NCBI RefSeq assembly: GCF_900111145.1
Contig: NZ_FOIR01000001.1
Coordinates: 255,501 to 319,500 of the forward strand
Direction of reading: 5' to 3'
From: Roseivirga pacifica
Lineage (GTDB): Bacteria > Bacteroidota > Bacteroidia > Cytophagales > Cyclobacteriaceae
Length of the DNA: 64,000 bases
Positions 27,807 through 35,934 of the stretch are shown piece by piece. Every line of letters begins with the position of its first letter. Within the stretch, counting starts at the first letter, position 1. Position numbers and translations under genes: made by a program. The notes below the pieces were generated by a model. That model searched no databases, had not been told where the DNA came from, and saw nothing but the letters and a program-made list of their open reading frames with translations.

Positions 27807-29286
27807 TGCGGGTATGTTGCACCGAGTAGTAGAATACCAGTATGAACCCTAAGCTAAGTAATAAATGAAAAGGAAGTAAAGCGAAGTCTTGAAAATAAAA
27901 TGCAAGGCCAAGACCTCCTAAAAAGTAGAGTCCTAAAAGCCCCTCTAAAGCAGTAAGCGCATTGATTTTTTTGGCGAAATATTTATTCCCCTTCCAAGTG
28001 CCTTTTTTGTCTGTGATATTGAATTTTGGTGTGCGAACAAATGGTGACTTTTTGCCGATCAAACCTTCAAAAACAGCCACGGCATTGTGTACGCTAAGTC
28101 CCAAAAACACAGCCAACAACATCAACATTTGTGGTACAAACTCCTTTAGCGTTTTCCAAAAACCTTTGCGTTCTTCCTTAAATCCATTCCAATAGAAAAT
28201 GGCTAAGAAAACATAGCCCATCAGGAATATCATGGAAATGCGCATCAGCAGATGCCAACTGTCAGACAGATTTCTGATAAATAGCACCGGCACACTCAGC
28301 ATAGCCGTAAGCACAATGCATATAAACACCGCTGAGTTGAGCAAGTGGAAAGTAGCGTGAAACTTGGTAGCGAAAGAAAGGTCTGCCTTTAGCACCTTTG
28401 GCAACAGCTTGCGCGAGGTTTCTGCAGCACCTTTTGTCCACCGGTATTGCTGGGATTTAATGGCGCTCATGGCAGCAGGCAGTTCAGCAGGCGCCACTGT
28501 ATTTGGCGTGTAGAAAATCTGCCAGCCTTTGAGCTGTGCACGATAGCTTAAGTCCAGGTCTTCAGTAAGCGTATCGGCCTTCCAGCCACCGGCATCGGCA
28601 ATGCACGACTTTCGCCACACTCCAGCTGTACCATTAAAATTAAGAAAATGCCCACCTTGAGAACGCCCATTTTGCTCAACAAAAAAGTGCGTATTCAAGC
28701 CAAAGGCCTGCAGCTTGGTAAGGATGGAGTAGTTCTCATTGATATGCCCCCAACGGGTTTGCACTACTCCAATTTTATCGTCCTTATCAAAATGCGGAAT
28801 GGTCTGTTTTAGAAAATCCATTTCAGGAACAAAGTCGGCATCGAAAATTGGAATAAATTCCCCTTTGGCTATGGTAAGCCCATATTGCAAAGCACCGGCT
28901 TTAAAACCCTTTCTGTCTGGCCTTCTCACTTGTTGAATATCGATGCCCTTTTGTTGCCATTCAGCCACCTTCTCGGCAATAAGGTCAACTGTCTCGTCAT
29001 TGGAGTCATCCAAAACCTGAACCTCCAATTTATCCTTCGGCCAGTCAAAATTGGCCACGGCATCTATCAACCGCTCCACCACATACAACTCATTGTAAAC
29101 TGGCAACTGAACGGTTACATGCGGATAATCATAATCGGCCGAAAGTGCTACCGATTGATTAAGCCTGCCGTTGCGCTTGGCCTTTCGGAACTTGTACACC
29201 AAGCTGAGTTGCGAAAGACTGTACACAAAAATAAAGGACAGCGCTCCGGTATAAAGGGTCAATATGAGTAGTTCTAGCCAGTACAC
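27799..29286 (-). CDS. Processive family 2 glycosyltransferase (cellulose synthase/ceramide glucosyltransferase-like)
   Basis: A 495-residue membrane enzyme. An N-terminal helix is followed by a GT-A domain with D,D,D plus QQYRW motifs: VQVLDDSNDETVD, FDADFVPEMD, LTEDLDLSYRA, and SQQYRWTKG. Several C-terminal membrane helices follow. This layout is shared with cellulose-synthase-like and glucosylceramide-type GT2 enzymes. The start codon is GTG, overlapping the stop of the previous gene by one base (TAGTG). Middle member of the three-gene glycosyltransferase operon. The sugar and acceptor cannot be read from the sequence. Confidence 0.88.
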   Translation of the reverse strand: MYWLELLILTLYTGALSFIFVYSLSQLSLVYKFRKAKRNGRLNQSVALSADYDYPHVTVQLPVYNELYVVERLIDAVANFDWPKDKLEVQVLDDSNDETVDLIAEKVAEWQQKGIDIQQVRRPDRKGFKAGALQYGLTIAKGEFIPIFDADFVPEMDFLKQTIPHFDKDDKIGVVQTRWGHINENYSILTKLQAFGLNTHFFVEQNGRSQGGHFLNFNGTAGVWRKSCIADAGGWKADTLTEDLDLSYRAQLKGWQIFYTPNTVAPAELPAAMSAIKSQQYRWTKGAAETSRKLLPKVLKADLSFATKFHATFHLLNSAVFICIVLTAMLSVPVLFIRNLSDSWHLLMRISMIFLMGYVFLAIFYWNGFKEERKGFWKTLKEFVPQMLMLLAVFLGLSVHNAVAVFEGLIGKKSPFVRTPKFNITDKKGTWKGNKYFAKKINALTALEGLLGLYFLGGLGLAFYFQDFALLPFHLLLSLGFILVFYYSVQHTRNA

Positions 29287-29987
29287 TAAATTGACTTAAA
29301 AATAGTCCAAAGAATTTTATAACCTGCCAGCACGGTGCCCTTCACCGTACCCGACACCTTGCTAACTCCAATTCGCTTTTTATAGTTTACAGGTACCTCA
29401 GTAAATTTCAGTCCCATTTTGGCAGCTTTCACCTGCATCTCTACCGTCCAACCATAGGTTTTATCCTGCATTTGCAAGTCTAACAGTCTATTAAACCTAA
29501 TCGCCCTAAAAGGGCCCAGGTCGGTAAATTGCGCTCCGTAGAACAGCTTGAGTAGCGAGGTAGCTAACCAATTACCAAACACTTGAGGGAAAGTCATTGA
29601 GCCCTTGGCCCTATCGCCCAAAGCCCGCGAACCAATCACCATTTCGGCACCATGCTCCAAAATCGGTTCAACCACTTCTGGCAACTGTTGTGGAAAATCA
29701 GAATAGTCTCCATCCATAAACACCAAAATCTCAGGGCTTCTCTCTGGGTCGGTTAAGTACTCAATTCCCTTAAGGCAGGCATTGCCATAGCCCGGTTTGG
29801 GCTGATCTAACACCGTGGCGCCAGCTGCCAAAGCTACTTGCTTGGTGTTGTCGGTAGAACCATTGTTCACCACTACAACCTCCTCAACCCAACCAGCTGG
29901 AATGTCGGCTATAACTTTGGCGATAGACTGCTCCTCGTTAAAGGCGGGAATCACCACTTTAATGGAAGTTGTGTTTAAGGTTTTCAA
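29286..29987 (-). CDS. DPM1-like family 2 glycosyltransferase (polyprenyl-phosphate sugar synthase type)
   Basis: A 233-residue GT2 enzyme without clear membrane helices. The nucleotide-sugar motif VVIPAFNEEQSI opens the protein. VNNGSTDNT and the metal-binding FMDGDYSDFP follow, and the end (VPVNYKKRIGVSKVSG) is typical of dolichyl/polyprenyl-phosphate mannosyl- or glucosyltransferases. First gene of the operon; it probably supplies an activated lipid-linked sugar to the membrane enzymes downstream. The promoter was not recognised in the 218-base gap before the pirin gene. Confidence 0.85.
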   Translation of the reverse strand: MKTLNTTSIKVVIPAFNEEQSIAKVIADIPAGWVEEVVVVNNGSTDNTKQVALAAGATVLDQPKPGYGNACLKGIEYLTDPERSPEILVFMDGDYSDFPQQLPEVVEPILEHGAEMVIGSRALGDRAKGSMTFPQVFGNWLATSLLKLFYGAQFTDLGPFRAIRFNRLLDLQMQDKTYGWTVEMQVKAAKMGLKFTEVPVNYKKRIGVSKVSGTVKGTVLAGYKILWTIFKSI

Positions 29988-30170
29988 TTTCAGTGCAAAA
30001 GTAGAAAATTAGACCTAGGGGAAAACCTATTTATACAGGGATAGTTCACCCATTTATAAAAGAGGCACGAGAAATGTCGCTTGGCGTACCTCAACGAATA
30101 AAAGTACCGAGGTTTAAATGAATCTTTTTTCGGCTACTTTAGGAACCAAAGCGAATAGATAAATGTATTT

Positions 30171-30199
30171 TGTATGTACATACATATTTTTGAAAGGAG
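30171..30199 (+). promoter_or_regulatory. Palindrome and strong Shine-Dalgarno before the pirin gene
   Basis: TGTATGTACATACA (30171-30184) is a perfect 14-bp palindrome, a possible operator. AAAGGAG (30193-30199) is spaced 6 bases from the ATG, an unusually strong ribosome-binding site for this genome, where such sites are rare. Confidence 0.5.
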
Positions 30200-30205
30200 T
30201 AAAAA

Positions 30206-30919
30206 ATGAAAACTGTAGTTCACACCGCTGATAGTCGGGGCTATGCCAATCATGGCTGGTTAAAAAGTAGACACACCTTTAGCTTTGCTGGCTATTACGA
30301 TCCGGAAAGGGTGCATTTTGGTGCCTTGCGCGTACTGAACGATGATGAGGTGGCTGCTGGCCAAGGCTTTGGCACTCACCCGCACGACAACATGGAAATT
30401 GTGTCCATACCGTTGTTTGGTGATTTGGAACATAAAGACAGCACTGGCCGCCACAAAGTAATTAAGCAAGGCGATGTGCAGATCATGTCGGCAGGTACAG
30501 GTATTCAGCATTCTGAATACAACCACAATGCCGACCAAGATGTACACTTTTTGCAGATCTGGGTATTCCCCAAAGAGCGCGGAATTGAGCCACGCTATGA
30601 GCAAAAATCTTATAGCGCTGAGGACAGAATGAATAAATGGCAAACAGTGGTTTCTCCAGAAGGAGGCGAAGCACTTTGGATTAACCAAGATGCGTATTTC
30701 AGCTTGGCCAACCTTGATGCCGGTGAAACGCTGACATACAAAACCAACAAAGCCGGCAATGGCGTTTATCTGTTTGTGCTCAACGGAGAAGTGACTGCCG
30801 CAGGCGAAAAACTAGATACGCGCGATGCCGTTGGTGTAAGCGAAACAGACAGTTTTGAGGTAAAAGCAGGCTCTTATGCCGAAGTACTTGCCATTGAAGT
30901 ACCAATGGCTTTCGATTGA
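30206..30919 (+). CDS. Pirin-family (YhhW-like) bicupin protein
   Basis: Cytoplasmic 237-residue pirin. The N-terminal cupin carries the metal ligands: HPHDNMEI and, about 40 residues on, GIQHSEYNH, as in YhhW/quercetinase-like pirins, which bind a transition metal (usually iron). The C-terminal cupin (AGNGVYLFVLNGEV) lacks metal residues, as usual. The family includes quercetin dioxygenases and redox-sensing proteins, and the true substrate is not predictable. It stands alone, with its own palindrome and Shine-Dalgarno upstream and a terminator downstream. Confidence 0.93.
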   Translation: MKTVVHTADSRGYANHGWLKSRHTFSFAGYYDPERVHFGALRVLNDDEVAAGQGFGTHPHDNMEIVSIPLFGDLEHKDSTGRHKVIKQGDVQIMSAGTGIQHSEYNHNADQDVHFLQIWVFPKERGIEPRYEQKSYSAEDRMNKWQTVVSPEGGEALWINQDAYFSLANLDAGETLTYKTNKAGNGVYLFVLNGEVTAAGEKLDTRDAVGVSETDSFEVKAGSYAEVLAIEVPMAFD

Positions 30920-30971
30920 TGCAATCGAACAGTACCTTAATTAAAGTATAGTAATCAATCCCTGATTAAAG

Positions 30972-30996
30972 AGCCCTGAATTTTTCGGGGCTTTTT
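30972..30996 (+). terminator. Rho-independent terminator after pirin gene
   Basis: AGCCCTG (30972-30978) pairs with CGGGGCT (30986-30992), with one G-T pair and a 7-base loop, then TTTT. Lies between pirin and the convergent hypothetical gene. Confidence 0.8.
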
Positions 30997-31003
30997 ACTT
31001 GGC

Positions 31004-31576
31004 TTAAACCAAATCAATTCTTCGGCTGATCACCTCATTAATGCGACTGCAGAGCACTTGTGGTTTCAGTGTTCGCCAATTCACCACATCCAGCTCGCCA
31101 CCTGAGTTGAGGTAACTGTCGATATTGTACTGTTGCATCTCATCTAGCACAAAGTCGCGAAAATTAATGGCGCAAATCCAGCCATCCTCCATATCTTCAA
31201 ACCACTCCTCGTAATAGCTGTCGTCCGAGCCATGAAAGTTCAACACGTTCTCACCAATCAAAATGTATTTGTTGATGTCGTAAGCATTGAAATGATCGAC
31301 AATATTGCGCTTAAAATGCATGATGTCATTGTTAATGGCATCGTTCCACTCACCGATGAATTCAATCACAATATAGGCCTGTTCATAATCCACAAATAGA
31401 ATTTTGATGTAGAGCGTTTCCGAGCCCATGAAGTCCCAATGCGGATCGATGTAATAACCATAGATATTCTCCGAGTACAAATCAAAGTTGTACTCTTTGC
31501 CATCGTAAGGCGAGTTCGGGTCTTTGGAAACGTTGTAAAACTTAAGCCAGTTGTAATAGGGCTCTATTTGGTGCAT
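31004..31576 (-). CDS. Conserved hypothetical protein downstream of murQ
   Basis: Not recognised as a named family. A 190-residue soluble protein, acidic and very rich in aromatic residues (Tyr, Trp, Phe), with no signal peptide or membrane helix. It begins only 6 bases after the end of murQ, so the two probably share a transcript. The C-terminal half (DVVNWRTLKPQVLCSRINEV) looks like a compact fold. Its position suggests a link with cell-wall sugar salvage, but nothing in the sequence supports a specific function. Confidence 0.7.
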   Translation of the reverse strand: MHQIEPYYNWLKFYNVSKDPNSPYDGKEYNFDLYSENIYGYYIDPHWDFMGSETLYIKILFVDYEQAYIVIEFIGEWNDAINNDIMHFKRNIVDHFNAYDINKYILIGENVLNFHGSDDSYYEEWFEDMEDGWICAINFRDFVLDEMQQYNIDSYLNSGGELDVVNWRTLKPQVLCSRINEVISRRIDLV

Positions 31577-31582
31577 GAAAGC

Positions 31583-32389
31583 TTAACTATTTTTTATATG
31601 ATCAATCACCTTTCTAACCGAACCGTGCTCCTTCAACAGCTTTTCGGCAGTTGGGTAATCAATCTGCAGCATTTCCATCACCATTTTGGTTCCGCGGTCT
31701 ACCAGCTTTTTATTGCTTAGCTGCATATCTACCATACGGTTGCCTTTTACACGTCCCAACTGAATCATAACTGAGGTTGAGATCATATTCAGTACCAGCT
31801 TTTGAGCCGTTCCGGCTTTCATACGCGTGCTGCCCGTTACGAATTCCGGCCCTACAATCGGTTCAATAGGATATTCTGCTTCCCAGGCTACTGCAGAATC
31901 GGGATTGCAGGTAATAGAACCGGTAAGCACACCGTTTTCCTTTGCCTTTTTAAGGCCACCAATAACATATGGCGTACGGCCAGAGGCTGCAATACCGATT
32001 ACCGTATCCTTATGATTAATCATATGCTCCTTTAAATCTTCCCAAGCCTGATTTTCATCATCCTCGGCATTCTCTACGGCCTTGCGAATGGCTTTATCAC
32101 CACCGGCAATAAGACCTACCACCATGCCATGTTCCACTCCATAGGTTGGTGGGCATTCAGAAGCATCTAGAATCCCCAGTCTACCACTGGTACCGGCACC
32201 TATATAAAACAGACGGCCGCCCTGCTGCATGCGTGGCACAATCTCTTTTACCAAAGCTTCAATTTGTGGAATAACCTTCTCCACTGCCTTCGGAACAGAT
32301 TGATCTTCCTTGTTGATGTTTGTCAACAATTCGCTGATTGACATTTGTTCCAGATGGTCGTGGTTCGATGATGACTCAGTTACGTTCAT
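31583..32389 (-). CDS. murQ: N-acetylmuramic acid 6-phosphate etherase
   Basis: Removes the lactyl ether of MurNAc-6-phosphate, giving GlcNAc-6-phosphate and D-lactate (peptidoglycan recycling). 268 residues with a SIS domain: FYIGAGTSGRLGILDASE, the essential ASECPPTYG segment, and IAASGRTPYVIGGL. The end (LNMISTSVMIQLGRVKGNRM) is typical of the family. It is slightly short (homologues are 270-300). The start is the ATG at 32389, with the M20 peptidase gene divergent. No MurNAc phosphotransferase transporter or AnmK gene is in the window; the BadF-type kinase at 34075 may supply the phosphate. Confidence 0.96.
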   Translation of the reverse strand: MNVTESSSNHDHLEQMSISELLTNINKEDQSVPKAVEKVIPQIEALVKEIVPRMQQGGRLFYIGAGTSGRLGILDASECPPTYGVEHGMVVGLIAGGDKAIRKAVENAEDDENQAWEDLKEHMINHKDTVIGIAASGRTPYVIGGLKKAKENGVLTGSITCNPDSAVAWEAEYPIEPIVGPEFVTGSTRMKAGTAQKLVLNMISTSVMIQLGRVKGNRMVDMQLSNKKLVDRGTKMVMEMLQIDYPTAEKLLKEHGSVRKVIDHIKNS

Positions 32390-32435
32390 TTTAAATCCTT
32401 TTCAAAAAGCATATCTTGTTTCAAACTTACATGTT

Positions 32436-33971
32436 ATGAATTACTTTTCACGCCTAAGCCTGCTTTTGATTTTTTGCTATTCCCTATCCCTGAATGCACA
32501 AAAGATAAAACCAAAGGATTATGATGCACTGGCCTTGGAATATGCGCAAAAGTCGGTAGCCACCGACTTGAAAGACTTTCTTTCCATCCCGAACAATGCT
32601 TTGATTCCCGGCCATGCAGAAAACAATTTGGCCTATCTGGAGAAGGAGTTTGAGAAGAGAGGTTTTACAACAGAACTGCTATCCACCGTAAGTAAAACAG
32701 CGTTTTTCGCCTCGCTGAATGTACCGAAGGCTGAGCAAACTGTACTCTTTTACATGCACTTTGATGGTCAACCAGTTGACCCGACCAAATGGCTTCAAGA
32801 GGATGCTTATAAGCCTGTACTCAAAGAAAGAACAGCCGATGGTTGGGAAGAAGTTTCGTGGAATGTGCTGGAAGAAGGCTACGATGATGAACTTCGTGTT
32901 TTTGCTCGTTCCGCTTCGGACGACAAATCGCCTATCACCATGTTTTTGCAGGCAATGGACATTCTAAAAGACAGAAAGCATCTGCCAAAATTCAATGTAA
33001 AAGTGATTTTGGACCCTGAAGAAGAGCAAGGCTCCAAAGGCATGCCTGATGCAGTTGACAAGTATCGGGAGAAGTTAACTGCAGATCATATGGTCATTTT
33101 AGATGGGCCTATTCACGATTCTAACCAACCAACTTTGGTATTCGGTTGCCGCGGTATTGCCACCTTCGAACTAACAGTATTTGGCCCCCGATTGCCACAG
33201 CACAGCGGCCATTTCGGCAACTATGCGCCTAATCCAGCATTGAGACTTTCGCAACTACTGGCTTCAATGAAATCCGAAACTGGTGTAACTACAATTCCCG
33301 GTTTTTATGATGGCATAGAGCTGACACCTGAGATTAGAAGTATTCTGGCGGCTGTGCCTGACGATACCGTTCAGATTAAAAAGCGGGTGGGCATTGCCGA
33401 AACTGATAAAGTTGGCAGAAACTACCAAGAAGCCATGCAGTATCCGAGTTTGAATATTCGTGGCATGAGCTCGGGTTGGGTAGGCGATGAAGCCCGCACC
33501 ATTGTGCCTGACAAAGCCACCGCTACTATTGACATCCGCTTGGTACCTGAAACTGACGGCAATCGCTTGGTGGGTTTGGTTAAGCAACATATTGAAGATG
33601 CTGGTTATTACATTATTGAGGGTCGTGAACCAACTGAAGAAGAGCGCATGAAATACGGAAAAATTATCCGCTTCGACTACGATGCCGACCAAACCTGGAA
33701 GGCCTTTAACACGCCTATCAATTCGCCAACCGGGCAGTGGCTTTATAGTACTCTGAAAGAAGCGCATAACGAAGAAGTTGCTCGAATTCGACTGGCGGGT
33801 GGCAGCGTACCGATTGCCTTTTTTGTAAACGGCTTGGGTGTTCCTGCCATTCTTGTTCCGGTGGTTAATCCCGATAACAACCAGCACAGCCCGAATGAAA
33901 ACTTAAGACTAGGGCATTACAAAAACGGTATTAAAACGGCTTTGGCGATTCTTAATAGCCCAATAAAATAG
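32436..33971 (+). CDS. Secreted M20-family metallopeptidase
   Basis: Predicted di-zinc exopeptidase or amidohydrolase exported to the periplasm. Of 511 residues from the ATG at 32436, the first about 20 form a signal peptide (LLLIFCYSLSLNAQ). Metal-ligand segments: YMHFDGQPVD (His and Asp), SASDDKSP, DPEEEQGS (catalytic Glu pair) and a His in the C-terminal NQHSPNENL. The dimerisation domain is around 190-330 (GCRGIATFELTVFG). The frame opens at 32310, inside the murQ region, but the ATG at 32436 gives a clean signal peptide. It is divergent from murQ with a 46-base gap. Peptide substrate unknown. Confidence 0.9.
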   Translation: MNYFSRLSLLLIFCYSLSLNAQKIKPKDYDALALEYAQKSVATDLKDFLSIPNNALIPGHAENNLAYLEKEFEKRGFTTELLSTVSKTAFFASLNVPKAEQTVLFYMHFDGQPVDPTKWLQEDAYKPVLKERTADGWEEVSWNVLEEGYDDELRVFARSASDDKSPITMFLQAMDILKDRKHLPKFNVKVILDPEEEQGSKGMPDAVDKYREKLTADHMVILDGPIHDSNQPTLVFGCRGIATFELTVFGPRLPQHSGHFGNYAPNPALRLSQLLASMKSETGVTTIPGFYDGIELTPEIRSILAAVPDDTVQIKKRVGIAETDKVGRNYQEAMQYPSLNIRGMSSGWVGDEARTIVPDKATATIDIRLVPETDGNRLVGLVKQHIEDAGYYIIEGREPTEEERMKYGKIIRFDYDADQTWKAFNTPINSPTGQWLYSTLKEAHNEEVARIRLAGGSVPIAFFVNGLGVPAILVPVVNPDNNQHSPNENLRLGHYKNGIKTALAILNSPIK

Positions 33972-33987
33972 AAGGCACCACCCCTAA

Positions 33988-34008
33988 CCCCTCCTGAATC
34001 AGGAGGGG
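33988..34008. repeat. REP-like GC-rich hairpin between convergent genes
   Basis: CCCCTCCTGA (33988-33997) and TCAGGAGGGG (33999-34008) form a perfect 10-bp inverted repeat. The left flank is CCCCTAA. It lies between two convergent genes, so it may also terminate transcription. Similar 'cccctaacccctcctga' hairpins are known to me as multi-copy intergenic elements in Bacteroidota. Confidence 0.6.
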
Positions 34009-34074
34009 AATTGGTTACAAATAAAGATTGAGCTAGCGAACTTCTCATTACTCAATACCAGTTACCCAATACTA

Positions 34075-34911
34075 TTATTGATGAAAAAGCGTCAATCCAG
34101 CGATTGGGTGCTCTGAGATATGCTTTACATAGAGTCCCTTTTCTTGCGCTACAGCACGAAGAATTGTACCAAAATAATAAGCTACTGAACCTGTAAAGTG
34201 AATTGGAAGTTTATCAGCACCCTCGTACTTCAGTACGTTTTTGGTAATAAAGGTATCGAAGCCAGTTGCTACCAAATTGTACATATAAGGGTCTTTAATA
34301 TGCTCGCCAATAAACTTGGCAAAGGTGGCTAAAAATCGTCCCGGGATTGGCTGTTGATAGATCTGCACCAAAAAGTCATCTTTGGTCAGGGCGAACTTTT
34401 CCTTAAAGATTTTTCGCAAATGTTCGGGCATGTCCTTGCGGTAATAATCGGTTACCAAGGTTTTACCCAGATACGTTCCTCCTCCTTCATCGGCTATGGC
34501 CCAACCCAGCGAGGGCACATTATGGGTAATCTTCTGCCCATCGTACAGGCAAGAATTAGTACCAGTGCCAATAATGCAAGCAATACCAGGCTCATCGCCA
34601 CAAAGCGAACGGGCGGCCGCAAGCAAATCGTGATTTACGTCAATAACCGCTTCTGGATAGTATTGCGCCAATAGTTTCGCGATCTTATCGCGGTTAGTAC
34701 CGCTGGAACACCCCGTTCCGTAGTAGAATATTTCATCCACCTTTTGAGGCAGTTGGGCGTGCAAGTCTTTAATCACCTCAAGCATTTCTCCTTCCGTTTG
34801 GTAGTACGGATTGATGCCTGCCGTTCGTGCCTGCTCAATTTTACCCTCCTCATTTACTAATCGCCAATCCGTTTTAGTAAATCCACTATCTGCTATCAGT
34901 CTTACACCCAT
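34075..34911 (-). CDS. BadF/BcrA-type sugar kinase, probably N-acetylglucosamine/N-acetylmuramate kinase
   Basis: A 278-residue cytosolic kinase of the ASKHA fold (N-acetylglucosamine kinase type). ATP-binding phosphate-1 motif LIADSGFTKTDWRLV at the N-terminus, phosphate-2 GIACIIGTGTNS, and LGWAIADEGGGTYLG near the adenosine site. In Bacteroidota, relatives phosphorylate GlcNAc or MurNAc (MurK type), which would give MurQ its substrate. That link is inferred from proximity (2 kb apart) and family; it is transcribed separately. It is convergent with the M20 peptidase, the hairpin at 33988-34008 lying between them. Confidence 0.88.
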   Translation of the reverse strand: MGVRLIADSGFTKTDWRLVNEEGKIEQARTAGINPYYQTEGEMLEVIKDLHAQLPQKVDEIFYYGTGCSSGTNRDKIAKLLAQYYPEAVIDVNHDLLAAARSLCGDEPGIACIIGTGTNSCLYDGQKITHNVPSLGWAIADEGGGTYLGKTLVTDYYRKDMPEHLRKIFKEKFALTKDDFLVQIYQQPIPGRFLATFAKFIGEHIKDPYMYNLVATGFDTFITKNVLKYEGADKLPIHFTGSVAYYFGTILRAVAQEKGLYVKHISEHPIAGLTLFHQ

Positions 34912-34992
34912 AAATTTTCTAAAAGCCCAAAAATACTAATTCGGCCGTAACCCTAAAGGAAGTCTTCCGTTTTGAATATTAGGTTTATAAAA

Positions 34993-35004
34993 TAAACTAC
35001 TTTA
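34993..35004. promoter_or_regulatory. Palindrome-like operator candidate (TAAACTACTTTA)
   Basis: One mismatch from the perfect palindrome TAAACTAGTTTA found at 35911-35922 and 59625-59636. It lies 21 bases before the start of the membrane-protein/regulator pair, so it may be bound by that regulator. Confidence 0.45.
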
Positions 35005-35025
35005 TAATTGTAAAAACAAAAACTC

Positions 35026-35607
35026 ATGGAAGACAAAGAATTAACGCCTGAAGAGAGTTTGAGCCTGATCAATAACATGATTGGCCGAGCGCGAAAAAGG
35101 TACACCGACAACAGCTTTTACTTTTTACTATGGGGCTGGATTGTAACCGTAGCCAGTTTAGCCCATTATATTTTGGGCATGTACACCAGTTTTGAACACC
35201 CGTATATTGGTTGGACGTTGACTATAGCAGGAGCAGTAATCTCTGCCATTCGCGGCAGTAAACAACGCGACAAAGCTGTGGTACACAACTATACCGACAA
35301 GATGTACGGCTGGCTTTGGATGTGCCTAGGAATTGCCATGTTCACCATAATTTTCAATGGGCAACTCATAAATTGGAATACCGTTCCTTTTGTGCTTTTA
35401 TTTGCAGGCGTTGGCACGGCAGTTTCTGGTGCTATGATGGGCTTTAAACCCTTACAGTTTGGCGCCATTGCGTTTTGGGTATTGGCCATTGTGGCATTTA
35501 GACTACCAGAAATTTACCAGATGCTACTGATGGCGTTAGGCGTTATTGTAGGTTATTTGCTGCCCGGATATATAATGAAAGCAAACGCGAAGAAGCATGG
35601 CATTTAA
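35026..35607 (+). CDS. Small polytopic membrane protein paired with a winged-helix regulator
   Basis: Not assigned to a characterised function. 193 residues: an N-terminal helical segment (EESLSLINNMIGRARKRYTD) is followed by five to six membrane segments (SFYFLLWGWIVTVASLAHYI through LLMALGVIVGYLLPGYI). The gene overlaps the next one (a small winged-helix protein) by 11 bases. Such a membrane-protein/winged-helix pair is recurrent in Cytophagales and may be a sensor with its regulator; this is inference. Preceded by a palindromic element shared with two other genes. Confidence 0.75.
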   Translation: MEDKELTPEESLSLINNMIGRARKRYTDNSFYFLLWGWIVTVASLAHYILGMYTSFEHPYIGWTLTIAGAVISAIRGSKQRDKAVVHNYTDKMYGWLWMCLGIAMFTIIFNGQLINWNTVPFVLLFAGVGTAVSGAMMGFKPLQFGAIAFWVLAIVAFRLPEIYQMLLMALGVIVGYLLPGYIMKANAKKHGI

Positions 35608-35884
35608 AGCACTAGATCCTTTATTACATTCACAACTTCGGCTGGCCGTAATGTCGCTTTTGATAAGTGTAGAAAGTGCTGACTTTGTATATATAAAAGA
35701 ACAAACAGGGGCTACTGCGGGTAATTTGAGCGTTCAAATTGACAAACTTTCAAATGCCGAATATATAACGGTAACCAAAGGCTACGAAGGCAAAAAGCCA
35801 AAGACCACCTGCAAGGTCACATCAAAAGGAGTAGATGCTTTCGAGGCCTATGTAAAAACGCTTCAACAGTACATCAAACCATAA
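35597..35884 (+). CDS. Winged-helix transcriptional regulator (MarR-like, HTH_34 type)
   Basis: A 95-residue DNA-binding protein, essentially a single winged-helix domain. ALDPLLHSQLRLAVMSLL begins the first helices; GATAGNLSVQIDKLSNAEYI is the recognition region, followed by the wing (GYEGKKPKTTCKVT). Small regulators of this type often bind palindromic DNA. Overlaps the membrane-protein gene, so it is translated together with it. Candidate targets are the TAAACTAGTTTA-type sites at 34993 and 35911 flanking this operon and 59625 elsewhere. Confidence 0.88.
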   Translation: MAFKALDPLLHSQLRLAVMSLLISVESADFVYIKEQTGATAGNLSVQIDKLSNAEYITVTKGYEGKKPKTTCKVTSKGVDAFEAYVKTLQQYIKP

Positions 35885-35910
35885 TTTTTTTCTCAATTAA
35901 GTTTACTTTA

Positions 35911-35922
35911 TAAACTAGTTTA
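35911..35922. promoter_or_regulatory. Perfect palindrome TAAACTAGTTTA
   Basis: Perfect 12-bp palindrome 12 bases before the secreted-protein gene at 35935. A second inverted pair (AGTTTA at 35900-35905, TAAACT at 35911-35916) overlaps it. The same sequence recurs at 59625-59636 and, with one mismatch, at 34993-35004. Confidence 0.5.
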
Positions 35923-35934
35923 AAATCAAAAATC

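Noticed and set aside
33264-33887. Minus-strand open frame of 207 codons
   Set aside because: Antisense to the M20 peptidase, with no recognisable motif. The peptidase frame has catalytic motifs and a signal peptide.
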